64,000 nt of DNA, from assembly GCF_000787775.1 (NCBI RefSeq), contig NZ_BBPM01000001.1, positions 131,471 to 195,470 on the forward strand. Direction: 5' to 3'. This stretch comes from Streptacidiphilus carbonis (lineage in GTDB: Bacteria; Actinomycetota; Actinomycetes; Streptomycetales; Streptomycetaceae). Below, one piece after another: positions 35,290-43,414 of this stretch. The notes under the pieces are model-generated. The model saw only the letters and a list, made by a program, of their open reading frames with translations. It was not told the DNA's origin and searched no databases. The translations under genes and the position numbers were made by a program. The first letter of the stretch is position 1, and each line of letters starts with the position of its first letter.

Positions 35290-36047
35290 GCGCGCACCAC
35301 CCGGGGGCCGGCGTCGGCGAGCTCGTCGGCGACCTCGGAGTCCAGCCCCGAATCGGTGACCACCACGTCGACCTCGTCCACCCGCCCGAAACGGGCGAAG
35401 TGGTCGGCGGCGAACTTGGTGTGGTCGGCCAGCACCACCGAGCGCCGGGCGCTCGCCATCATCTGCCGCTTGACGTCCGCCTCGGCGGTGTCGGGCGTGG
35501 TCAGTCCGCGCTGGACGGAGATGCCGTTGGTGCCCATGAAGGCGACGTCGACATAGGTGTCCGCGAGCGGCCCGCGGGTCCACTCGCCGACCACCGCGTG
35601 GGTGCGGGAGCGCACCCGGCCGCCGACGATGAAGAGGTTGATGTGGGGACGGGTGGCCAGCAGCGCCGCGATGGCCAGCCCGTTGGTGACCACGGTGAGC
35701 TCGCGGTCGGCCGGCAGGTGCTCGGCCAGGCGCGCGGTCGTGGTCCCGGCGTCCAGCAGGATGGTGCCCTCGTCGGGGAGCTCGGCGATCGCCGCCTTCG
35801 CGATCCGCTCCTTCTCCTCGGTCAGGGCGGACGCCCGCTGGGCCAGACCGGGCTCGAACCCGAGGCGCTCGACCGGGATGGCCCCGCCGTGCACCCGGCG
35901 CAGCAGGCCCTGGCGCTCAAGGGTGGTCAGATCGCGCCGAACGGTCTCGGTCGCGACGTCCAGGCCGACTGCGAGGGCCGTGACGTCGACCCGGCCGTCG
36001 CGCCGCGCCTGCTCCACGATGAGCTGGTGTCGCTCCTCCGCGTACAT
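35286..36047 (-). CDS. fruR: DeoR-family fructose operon regulator
   Basis: 253 aa. N-terminal helix-turn-helix (VDVTALAVGLDVATETVRRDLTTLERQGLLRRVHGGA) and a C-terminal sugar-phosphate sensing domain (EGTILLDAGTTTARLAEHLP, TVVTNGLAIA, FIVGGRVR). First gene of the fru operon; probably represses it until fructose-1-phosphate accumulates. A well-formed promoter lies upstream. Confidence 0.88.
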   Translation of the reverse strand: MYAEERHQLIVEQARRDGRVDVTALAVGLDVATETVRRDLTTLERQGLLRRVHGGAIPVERLGFEPGLAQRASALTEEKERIAKAAIAELPDEGTILLDAGTTTARLAEHLPADRELTVVTNGLAIAALLATRPHINLFIVGGRVRSRTHAVVGEWTRGPLADTYVDVAFMGTNGISVQRGLTTPDTAEADVKRQMMASARRSVVLADHTKFAADHFARFGRVDEVDVVVTDSGLDSEVADELADAGPRVVRA

Positions 36048-36081
36048 GTGGTTTCACCGCCGTTAGAAGCTTGTTTCGAAT

Positions 36082-36110
36082 GGTTTTACGCCCGGTTGTG
36101 AGGGCTGTCA
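36082..36110 (-). promoter_or_regulatory. Promoter of the fruR-fruK-IIA-IIBC operon
   Basis: On the minus strand TTGACA (36110-36105) and TAAAAC (36087-36082) are separated by 17 bp. The AT-rich stretch downstream has TTCGAAACAAG and GGTGAAACC elements that could bind FruR. The intergenic region 36048-36215 also serves the divergent nuclease gene. Confidence 0.65.
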
Positions 36111-36215
36111 AGGAATACGGGCAAGAAAACACAGATTCGGGCATGGAGCACACCGATAACCACATCAACCGGCGGGGCTGATTCCGCAGGCGACAGGGCG
36201 TGGCATGCTCGTCGC

Positions 36216-37112
36216 GTGATCCAGTCCACTCTTCGCAACCCGGTCGGCGCGCACGTCCCGGTCGCCGGCCGCGGCCTGGCCGGCACCGGTCTGGTCTACG
36301 CCGACAAAGTGGGCGCGGAGAGCGTGCAGGTCTTCGTCGCCAACCCGCGCGGCTGGGCAGCGCCGGTCGGCAACCCGAAGCAGGACCGGGCCTTCCGCGA
36401 GGGCTGCGCCGAGCGCGGTATCTCCGCCTATGTGCACGCGCCCTACCTGATCAACTTCGGCTCGGACTCCGCGGCCACCCGCGAACGCTCCGCCGAGTCC
36501 CTGCGCCACTCGCTCACCCGGGCCCACGCGATCGGCGCCGCCGGCGTGGTCGTGCACACCGGCTCGGCGATGGGCGGCAGCCGTGCGGTCGCGCTGCGCC
36601 AGGTTCGCGAGGGGATGCTCCCGCTCCTCGACGAGCTGGACGGATACGGCGGGGGCGGCGAGGACGGCGGGGGCGCCCCCTGGCTGCTGCTCGAACCGAC
36701 CGCGGGCCAGGGCAACTCCCTCTGCTCCCGCATGTCCGACCTCGCCGACTACTTCGAGGCCCTGGAGCACCGTCCCCGGGTCGGCGTCTGCCTGGACACC
36801 TGCCATGCCTTCGCCGCCGGCCACGACCTCGCCGCACCCGGCGGCACGGCCCGCACCCTGGACGACCTGGCCGCCGCGGCCGGCCCCGGCCGACTCCGGC
36901 TGATCCACGCCAACGACTCCAAGGACGTGGCCGGCGCCCGCAAGGACCGCCACGCCAACATCGGCTCGGGCCACATCGGCGCCACCCCCTTCGCCGACCT
37001 CTTCACCCACCCGTCGACCCGGGGCGTCCCCCTCATCATCGAACCCCGGACGACCGCCACGCCCCCGACCGCGTCGAAGGCGCCCTCCACGCACGCGACA
37101 TCTCCCGCCTGA
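36216..37112 (+). CDS. nfo: Endonuclease IV-type deoxyribonuclease with C-terminal frameshift
   Basis: 298 aa as read. TIM-barrel AP endonuclease motifs: VGAHVPVAGRG, YVHAPYLINFGS, VVHTGS, LLLEPTAGQG, VGVCLDTCHAFAAGHD, LIHANDSKD, DRHANIGSGHIG and VPLIIE, giving the metal ligands (three Zn sites in the family). It nicks DNA at abasic sites. After VPLIIE the frame gives PRTTATPPTASKAPST..., but the +1 frame continues as TPDDRHAPDRVEGALHARDISRLKQLRGG to a stop at 37144, which is the normal family ending. One base (an A in GAAACC) appears missing near 37044. GTG start at 36216. Confidence 0.8.
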   Translation: MIQSTLRNPVGAHVPVAGRGLAGTGLVYADKVGAESVQVFVANPRGWAAPVGNPKQDRAFREGCAERGISAYVHAPYLINFGSDSAATRERSAESLRHSLTRAHAIGAAGVVVHTGSAMGGSRAVALRQVREGMLPLLDELDGYGGGGEDGGGAPWLLLEPTAGQGNSLCSRMSDLADYFEALEHRPRVGVCLDTCHAFAAGHDLAAPGGTARTLDDLAAAAGPGRLRLIHANDSKDVAGARKDRHANIGSGHIGATPFADLFTHPSTRGVPLIIEPRTTATPPTASKAPSTHATSPA

Positions 37113-37185
37113 AGCAACTCCGCGGGGGAGATCGCGACAGCTGACGGGAGACACCGCGCTGCCCGACCGATACCTGCTGGTTCCC

Positions 37186-37224
37186 TTGACGGGTCGGGGC
37201 GGGATGGGTACAACGTAGGAACTA
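37186..37224 (+). promoter_or_regulatory. Promoter/operator of the secreted propeller hydrolase
   Basis: TTGACG (37186-37191), 17 bp, TACAAC (37209-37214), within the 17-mer GGGTACAACGTAGGAAC (37206-37222). The same 17-mer overlaps the promoter of the sugar ABC operon at 40885. The position over -10 to +1 suits a LacI-family repressor site. Confidence 0.7.
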
Positions 37225-37341
37225 TTGATGCGGGCGGCGGTTCGAGGGCAGCGGACCGGCGATCCGACGAATCGACAGAAGTCAGGCGGTGGCGGCCAAG
37301 GGGCCGTCGCCCCGCTGCGTGCTGCCTCCACCTGCCCCGGC

Positions 37342-37425
37342 CCCACCCGTCCTGTCCCACCCGTCCTGTCCCACCCGTCCTGTCCCACCCGTCCTGTTCC
37401 ACCCGTCCTGTCCCACCCGACCAGG
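37342..37425. repeat. 14-bp tandem repeat in the 5' leader
   Basis: CCCACCCGTCCTGT repeats four times exactly and once with one change (37342-37411), then a degenerate sixth unit merges into the AGGAGG ribosome site. It occupies most of the untranslated leader of the next gene; the 290-bp gap 37145-37434 holds no other gene. Confidence 0.85.
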
Positions 37426-37434
37426 AGGTTTTCC

Positions 37435-39528
37435 ATGGACCTGCCCGGAAACCGATCGCCGAGACGGTCGCGTCCAGGGCGCAGACTGCGCCTGCTGTGC
37501 CTGCTCCTCTCCGGCCTGCTCCTGCTCGCGTTCCCCGGTACCGCCGGGGCCGTCACCACCGGGAACGGCTCGCTCGTCTACTCGCCCACCGCGGGGAGTT
37601 CGTTCGACCCGGCCGGGACCACGTACGCGAAGACCGTCGTGCTCAAGCACAGCGGCAGCAGCAACGGCCGCATCCTGGTCACCTACGACCAGTTGGTCTG
37701 GGTCAACGGCAAGCAGGTCTACCCGATCTACTCCAGCGACGACAACGGCGCCACCTGGACGCATCTGACCGACGTCGTGCCCGGGAACGACTTCTCCAGC
37801 CTGATCAAGACCTCGCAGCCGTTCCTCTACGAGGTGCCGCAGACCGTGGGCAGCCTGGCCGCCGGCACGATCCTGCTTGCGGGCAACATCATGCCCTCCG
37901 ACAAGTCCAGCACCCGGCTGGTGATCTACAAGAGCACCGACCACGGCGCCAGCTTCTCCTACTTGAGCACCGTCGACACCGGCGGTCCCGCCACCTACGA
38001 CCCGAGCCCCACCTCGACCACCACCAGCGTCTGGGAGCCCTCGCTCGCCGTCGACAAGGCCGGTGCCCTGGTCTGCTACTTCTCCGACGAGCGGCAGAAG
38101 GCCTCCGGCATCCTGCAGGCCGTGTCCTACCGGGTCTCCAGCGACGGCGGGTCGACCTGGGGGACCGAGGGCAACGTCACCGCGATAGCGAACGACAGCG
38201 ACCGGCCGGGAATGATCACGGTTACCCCGCTGCCGAACGGGACCTACATGGCGACCTACGAGGTCGTCAACCGCCCCTCCCAGACGCTGAACACGGCGGT
38301 CGTCTACTACAAGTTCTCCAGTGACGGCGTCACCTGGACCGCCTCCGACCTGGGTACCCCGATCCGGCTCGCCAACGGCCGGGGCCTGGGCTCCTCCCCG
38401 TACGTGAAGTGGGTGGCCGCGGGCGGCCCCAACGGAATGGTCGTGGTCTCCGCGAAGTGGGCGCTGGACTCGTCCGGGAACATCAGCGGCGGGCAGAACT
38501 TCTACGTCAACTACAACCTGGGCCAAGGGCCGTGGGAGCGGCTGCCGTTCGCCACCACCTACGACGCCGGTGACACCCAGGGCGGTTACTTCGCCGGCTT
38601 CGCCCAGGCCTTCGACACCGGCGTCGACGGAAACACGCTCTACCAGGCCACCGACGTCGAGAACACCACGACCGGGTACAACGACATCCGGGTGGGTTCC
38701 ATCCCGCTCAACGCGCACCACTACGAGGCCGAACGCGCGACGCTGACCGACGTGACCACGGTCTCCCAGGTCGACGCCGACAACGGCAGCAAGATCGGGA
38801 ACATCAACCACTCCGACAGCAAGGTCTCGTTCACCCACGTCAACGTCCCGACAGCCGGGACCTACACGGTGAACGTCCGCTACGACAACGGGACCGGGGC
38901 CACCAGCAGCCACAGCGTGAGCGTCAACGGCGGGACGGCCTTCACGCTCAGCTATCCCAAGACGGTGGACTGGAACAGGTACGGCTGGGCGCAGTTCACC
39001 ACCACTCTCGCGGCCGGGAACAACACCGTCTCCTTCGGCTACAACGGGACCTACGCCGAGCTCGACGCCATCGACGTCTACCAGTCCGGGGTGGCCGCGG
39101 ACGGTGAGTTCAAGCTGGTGAACCGCAACAGCGGCAAGTACCTGGAGATCGCCTCGGCGCTGACCACGGAGGGCGCGCCGGCCGGGCAGTGGGGCGACAC
39201 CGACAACCCCACCCAGGTGTGGCGGATCGGCTCCTCGTCCGGTGCCTACACGCTCACCGACCTCAACAGCGGCAAGCTGCTGACGGTGAGCGGGGCCTCG
39301 ACGGCCAACGGGGCCGCGGTGGTGCAGAACGCGTCCACCGGATCGTCCTCGCAGCGCTGGACGCTCACCCCGACCGACTCCGGCTACGCCACCTTCACCG
39401 ACGTCAACAGCGGCAAGCTGCTGGAGATCTACCAGAACTCCACTGCCGACGGGGCCATCGCCGACCAGTGGTCCGCGACCGGGTACAACTGCCAGCAGTG
39501 GCTCCTGGTGAAGGAGGGGATCCAGTAG
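37435..39528 (+). CDS. Secreted beta-propeller glycosidase (sialidase-fold, possible GH93 exo-arabinanase) with CBM35 and ricin domains
   Basis: 697 aa. Sec signal to about residue 39 (LLCLLLSGLLLLAFPGTAGA). A six-bladed propeller (about 45-425) carries Asp-box-like S-D-D-G-x-T-W repeats (YSSDDNGATWTHL, KSTDHGASFSYL, VSSDGGSTWG, FSSDGVTWT). Then a CBM35/6-like module (about 428-550, HHYEAERATL...ELDAIDVY) and a ricin-type beta-trefoil CBM13 (about 555-697 with three QxW-like repeats). Sialidase and GH93 exo-1,5-alpha-L-arabinanase share this fold; linkage and a shared promoter element with the arabinofuranosidase operon favour arabinan. AGGAGG 6 nt before the ATG. Confidence 0.75.
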   Translation: MDLPGNRSPRRSRPGRRLRLLCLLLSGLLLLAFPGTAGAVTTGNGSLVYSPTAGSSFDPAGTTYAKTVVLKHSGSSNGRILVTYDQLVWVNGKQVYPIYSSDDNGATWTHLTDVVPGNDFSSLIKTSQPFLYEVPQTVGSLAAGTILLAGNIMPSDKSSTRLVIYKSTDHGASFSYLSTVDTGGPATYDPSPTSTTTSVWEPSLAVDKAGALVCYFSDERQKASGILQAVSYRVSSDGGSTWGTEGNVTAIANDSDRPGMITVTPLPNGTYMATYEVVNRPSQTLNTAVVYYKFSSDGVTWTASDLGTPIRLANGRGLGSSPYVKWVAAGGPNGMVVVSAKWALDSSGNISGGQNFYVNYNLGQGPWERLPFATTYDAGDTQGGYFAGFAQAFDTGVDGNTLYQATDVENTTTGYNDIRVGSIPLNAHHYEAERATLTDVTTVSQVDADNGSKIGNINHSDSKVSFTHVNVPTAGTYTVNVRYDNGTGATSSHSVSVNGGTAFTLSYPKTVDWNRYGWAQFTTTLAAGNNTVSFGYNGTYAELDAIDVYQSGVAADGEFKLVNRNSGKYLEIASALTTEGAPAGQWGDTDNPTQVWRIGSSSGAYTLTDLNSGKLLTVSGASTANGAAVVQNASTGSSSQRWTLTPTDSGYATFTDVNSGKLLEIYQNSTADGAIADQWSATGYNCQQWLLVKEGIQ

Positions 39529-39539
39529 CAGCGGAGTGA

Positions 39540-39578
39540 CCGATCGGCTCGTCCGCCGCGCGCGGACGAGCCGATCGG
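39540..39578. terminator. Bidirectional terminator
   Basis: A 17-bp perfect inverted repeat (39540-39556 / 39562-39578) with a 5-nt loop between convergent genes. Confidence 0.8.
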
Positions 39579-39585
39579 CCTGCGC

Positions 39586-40755
39586 TCAGGCGGCGCCTGC
39601 TCCGGCCTTCGGGGCCTTCGGAGCCTTCGGGGCCTTCGGCCCGGCAGCGCCCCGCCTCGCCGCGCCCGCCTGCGTCCCCGCCGCGGTCCCCACCCCCGCC
39701 GCGGTCCTCCCCGCCGCGCGGTCGCGCACCCCCGGCTGGGTGCTCTCGCGCACCGCCAGCTCGTAGCGGCACAGGATGTCCCGGTGCCCGATCGGCACCG
39801 CCGACTCCATGCGCTCGATCAGCGCGTTCACCGCCAGCGACGCCATGTCCGCGTAGTCCGGCGCGATCGTCGTCAGCGTGGGGATGGTGAAGCGGCCCTC
39901 CTCGATGCCGTCGAAGCCGGCCAGGCCGAAGTCATCGGGGGCGTGCAGGCCGCGGCAGTGCGCGGCCCGGAGCGCGCCGATGGCCAGCACGTCCGCGAAG
40001 CAGTACAGCGCGTCGGGCTTCAGCCCGCGCTCGAAGATCTGCTCCGCGGCCTCCGCGCCGGCCGCCTTGCCGTAGGCGGAGGTGGTGATGATCGGGGCCA
40101 GCCGCTGGTCGTAGGCCAGTCCGGCCTCGGTCAGGGCCCGCCGGTAGCCGTTGAACCGCATCGCCGCCATGGCCGCGGCCTGCGGCGGGGAGTCCTGGCG
40201 GCCGATCACGGCGATCCGCCGGTAGCCCTGCTCGACCAGGTGGGCGGTCATCTGCTGGGAGGCCGCCAGGTTGTCGAACATGACGTGGTCGCAGTCGCCG
40301 TCGTAGTCGTGCTCGCCGAGCAGCACCAGCGGGACGGTCCGGCCGCGCCGTTCCAACTGCCGCGGGTCCAGCGCCAGCGGGGCCATGATGATGCCCTCGA
40401 TCAGCGGGTCCCGCAGCCCCTCCGCCGCGCTGAGCTCGACCTCGGCGTTGCCGCCGGTCTCCTCGATCAGCAGGGTGTAGCCGGCCTGCCGGGCAGCGCT
40501 GATCATCGCGGTGGCGACCTCGGCGAAGTACGGATTGCGCAGGTCGGGCACGGCGAGGGCGACAACGTTGGACCGGCCGCTGCGCAGCCGCCGGGCCGAG
40601 AGGTTGGGCCGGTAGTTGATCTCCTCGATCACCTGGAGCACCCGGGCGGAGGTCTCCGCCGACACCTTGCCCGTCACCCCGCGCAGCACATTGGAGACCG
40701 TCTTGATCGACACTCCGGCCCGGGCCGCGACATCGTGCAAGGTGGGCTCGCCCAC
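39586..40755 (-). CDS. LacI-family repressor of the arabinan-use genes
   Basis: 389 aa. N-terminal HTH (LHDVAARAGVSIKTVSNVLRG) and hinge (YRPNLSARRLRSGRSNVVALAVPDL), then the periplasmic-binding-protein-like effector domain. GTG 40755 has GGAGG five bases before it. The last 45 residues are unusual for LacI proteins: an alanine/glycine-rich extension ending KAPKAPKAPKAGAGAA, encoded by short tandem repeats (about 39607-39641). Divergent from the ABC operon; the 17-bp element lies between them, so it probably represses that operon, itself and the propeller hydrolase until an arabino-sugar binds. Confidence 0.85.
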   Translation of the reverse strand: MGEPTLHDVAARAGVSIKTVSNVLRGVTGKVSAETSARVLQVIEEINYRPNLSARRLRSGRSNVVALAVPDLRNPYFAEVATAMISAARQAGYTLLIEETGGNAEVELSAAEGLRDPLIEGIIMAPLALDPRQLERRGRTVPLVLLGEHDYDGDCDHVMFDNLAASQQMTAHLVEQGYRRIAVIGRQDSPPQAAAMAAMRFNGYRRALTEAGLAYDQRLAPIITTSAYGKAAGAEAAEQIFERGLKPDALYCFADVLAIGALRAAHCRGLHAPDDFGLAGFDGIEEGRFTIPTLTTIAPDYADMASLAVNALIERMESAVPIGHRDILCRYELAVRESTQPGVRDRAAGRTAAGVGTAAGTQAGAARRGAAGPKAPKAPKAPKAGAGAA

Positions 40756-40863
40756 GGTTCCTCCAGAAGTCGGTCCACTGAGACTTTGACGCGACTGATC
40801 GTCAGCCGTGCGCGCTTCACAGCGGACGTTACCCAAATGAGTCGGGCGGATGTCGGCCGACCA

Positions 40864-40901
40864 TTGACGGGCTCGCGAAGCCAAGGGTACAACGTAGGAA
40901 C
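40864..40901 (+). promoter_or_regulatory. Promoter/operator of the sugar ABC-arabinofuranosidase operon
   Basis: TTGACG (40864-40869), 18 bp, TACAAC (40888-40893), overlapping GGGTACAACGTAGGAAC (40885-40901), identical to the element at 37206-37222. The remaining gap 40756-41039 shows no gene. Confidence 0.7.
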
Positions 40902-41039
40902 CTAATGGCGCCCCACCCTCGCAGAGGCCGCGCCCGGCTCACGCCGGCGCACACCGCACCACCCCTGTCTGTCCCCTCACCCCCATGATCCGGACCGGCC
41001 ATCCACGGTCCGCACCCCACCCTCACAGGAGACAACCAC

Positions 41040-42431
41040 ATGGATTCCGGCAGAGCGGCTCTCGGCACCACGTCCTCCTCCGGCATGTCCCGGCGTTCCC
41101 TGCTGCGCGCGATCGGCACGGCCGGTGTCGGCACGGCCGCGGCCGGCTTCCTCGGCGCCTGCGCCCCCGGCACCTCCAGCACACCGACCGCGCTGGCCTC
41201 CGCCTCGCCGTCCTCGGTCAGTGGCAGCGCCACCCTCTGGTTCAACGACGACGACCTGCTGAAGGTCTTCCGCACCGTGGTCCCCTCGTTCACCGCCAAG
41301 TACCCCAAGGCCTCGGTGAAGCTGGTCGGCGTGGCGATCGACACCAAGCTCGCCCCGGCGCTGATCTCCGGCGCGGGCGTCCCGGACGGCTCGTTCCTCA
41401 GCGACGGCAGCGTGCTCGGCCAGGCCGCCCACCTGACCGACCTGACCAGCCAGATGGCCCCCTACCGGGCCGACACGGTGCAGTACAAGCTGGATACCAA
41501 CACCGTCGACGGCAAGCTGGTCGGCATCCCCTGGGACACCGACCCCGGCCTGCTCTACTACCGCGAGGACGTCCTCTCCGCCGCCAAGGTCGACCCGGCA
41601 TCGCTCACCTCCTACGACGCGCTGCTGGACGCGGCCCGGCAGATCAAGGCCGCCAATCCCAAGGCCCAGCCGATCCCGCTGGAGCAGGACCCCAACCTGG
41701 CCACCCAGTGGCTGATGATGCTGGTCAACCAGCAGCAGGGCACCGGCCTGGTCGACGCGGACGGTAAGCTCACCATCGACACCGACGCCTACCGCAAGGC
41801 GCTGACCTGGATCAAGGCCGTCGCCGACGAGGGCCTGGGGGCGCGCAGCAAGTTCGCCGGCTCGGCCCAGATCGCCCAGGCGGATGGCGGCACGGTCTCC
41901 CTGGTGCCGTGGGCCATCTGGTACAACTTCCTGATCCAGAGCTCCTTCAAGAAGAGCGTCGGCCACTGGCGGGTCTCCCAGCTGCCGGCCTGGACCACCG
42001 GCGGAGCCCGCTCCGGCGTGATGGGCGGCAGTTCCTTCGTGATCCCGGCCAAGTCGGCCAACCCCGAGGTGGCCTGGCGCTTCTACGAGCACGCCGTGTA
42101 CAGCCCGGAGGGCTACCGCGCGGTCTTCGGCAGCAACGCCGTCTACCCCAGCGGCCTCAACACCGCGCTGCCCTCGGTGAAGTCGGCGCTGAACGGGACC
42201 TCGCTGTTCAAGCCGCTGGCCGGGCTGGGCAGCACCTCGCTGTGGGAGGTGGGCACCAAGGCCTCGCTGGCCATCCCGGCCGGCTACCGCATCCCCTCCT
42301 GGTTCGACCAGGCCGCCACCACCTACCTGGGCGCGAACCTGCAGAAGCTGATGGACGGGAAGATGAGCGTCGACGACGTCATCAAGAAGTCCGTCTCCGA
42401 CATCCAGACCAACCTGGTCGACCGGTCGTAG
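41040..42431 (+). CDS. Sugar ABC transporter substrate-binding lipoprotein
   Basis: 463 aa. Twin-arginine signal (SRRSLLRAIGTAG) ending in the lipobox LGAC (Cys41-42 region), so a Tat-exported lipoprotein. Family 1 solute-binding fold: SATLWFNDDDLLKVFRTVVPSFTAKYP, GIPWDTDPGLLYYREDVL, GSSFVIPAKSANPEVAWRFYEHAVYSPEGY. Binds oligosaccharides outside the cell, here probably arabino-oligosaccharides given the GH51 at the operon end. AGGAGA precedes the ATG. Confidence 0.87.
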   Translation: MDSGRAALGTTSSSGMSRRSLLRAIGTAGVGTAAAGFLGACAPGTSSTPTALASASPSSVSGSATLWFNDDDLLKVFRTVVPSFTAKYPKASVKLVGVAIDTKLAPALISGAGVPDGSFLSDGSVLGQAAHLTDLTSQMAPYRADTVQYKLDTNTVDGKLVGIPWDTDPGLLYYREDVLSAAKVDPASLTSYDALLDAARQIKAANPKAQPIPLEQDPNLATQWLMMLVNQQQGTGLVDADGKLTIDTDAYRKALTWIKAVADEGLGARSKFAGSAQIAQADGGTVSLVPWAIWYNFLIQSSFKKSVGHWRVSQLPAWTTGGARSGVMGGSSFVIPAKSANPEVAWRFYEHAVYSPEGYRAVFGSNAVYPSGLNTALPSVKSALNGTSLFKPLAGLGSTSLWEVGTKASLAIPAGYRIPSWFDQAATTYLGANLQKLMDGKMSVDDVIKKSVSDIQTNLVDRS

Positions 42432-42438
42432 GCAGACA

Positions 42439-43407
42439 ATGGCAAACCTCACCTGGAAGGCCGCTGCAGCAAAGCCTGCGGCGGCCCCGGCCCCGGCCCC
42501 GGCCCCGAACTCGGACTCCGGGCCGGTCAAGCGGAACCGCCGCCGACTGCCCCGCGAATGGTGGGTCGGCTACCTGCTGGTCGCCCCCTTCTTCCTGCTC
42601 TTCGTCGCCTTCACCGCCTACCCGATGATCTACGCGCTGGAGCTCAGCTTCAGCAACTGGCACGGAGCCGGGGCACTGCGCTGGGTGGGCTGGTCCAACT
42701 ACACCTACCTGCTGACCAACCACGACTTCTGGTCCTCGCTGGGCAACTCGGGGGTGATGTGGCTGCTGATCGTCCCGGCCCAGACCCTCGGGGCGATCGC
42801 GGCGGCCAGCGTGCTGACCCGGTCCCGGCTGAAGTTCAAGAAGACCCTGCGCACCGTCGTCATCCTGCCGTACGTGACACCGCTGGCGGCCATGGCGCAG
42901 GCCTTCATCCTGATCTTCGACACCGACTTCGGCGCCGTGAACGCGGTGCTGAAGTTCCTGGGAGGCCCGCAGGTCGGCTGGCTGACCACCACCACCTGGT
43001 CCAAGCCCAGCATCGCCCTGTTCATCATGTGGAAGACCAGCGGCTTCGCCCTGATCATCATGCTGGCGGCGGTCCAGGGCATCCCGCCGGAGGTCTACGA
43101 GGCCTCGGCGCTGGACGGGGCCGGTCCGATCCGCACCTTCTTCTCGGTGACCGTCCCGCTGATGCGGCGCTCTATCGGGTTCTTCGTAGTGGTCTCCACC
43201 CTGGGCATCTCGCAGATGTTCCTGGAGCCCTTCATGATCACCAAGGGCGGTCCGTACAACAGCTCCACCACCTCGGGGGAGTACCTCTACGGCCATATCG
43301 CCTCGTCCGACCTGGGCACCGGTGCGGCCAACTCCTTCCTCCTGGTGCTGCTGGTGTTCCTGCTCTCGCTGGGCGCGGTGCGCGTCCTTCGCTCCAAGGA
43401 GGACTGA
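42439..43407 (+). CDS. Sugar ABC transporter permease (MalF-like)
   Basis: 322 aa. An N-terminal alanine/proline tail, then six membrane helices; the EAA loop that contacts the ATPase is EASALDGAGPIRTFFSVTVPLMRR. Starts 7 nt after the binding-protein stop. Transports the sugar captured by the lipoprotein, with its partner permease. Confidence 0.88.
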   Translation: MANLTWKAAAAKPAAAPAPAPAPNSDSGPVKRNRRRLPREWWVGYLLVAPFFLLFVAFTAYPMIYALELSFSNWHGAGALRWVGWSNYTYLLTNHDFWSSLGNSGVMWLLIVPAQTLGAIAAASVLTRSRLKFKKTLRTVVILPYVTPLAAMAQAFILIFDTDFGAVNAVLKFLGGPQVGWLTTTTWSKPSIALFIMWKTSGFALIIMLAAVQGIPPEVYEASALDGAGPIRTFFSVTVPLMRRSIGFFVVVSTLGISQMFLEPFMITKGGPYNSSTTSGEYLYGHIASSDLGTGAANSFLLVLLVFLLSLGAVRVLRSKED

Positions 43408-43414
43408 GCGAACC

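Noticed and set aside
37342..37425. Possible CRISPR-like array
   Set aside because: The 14-bp units are directly adjacent with no spacers, and no cas genes are present.
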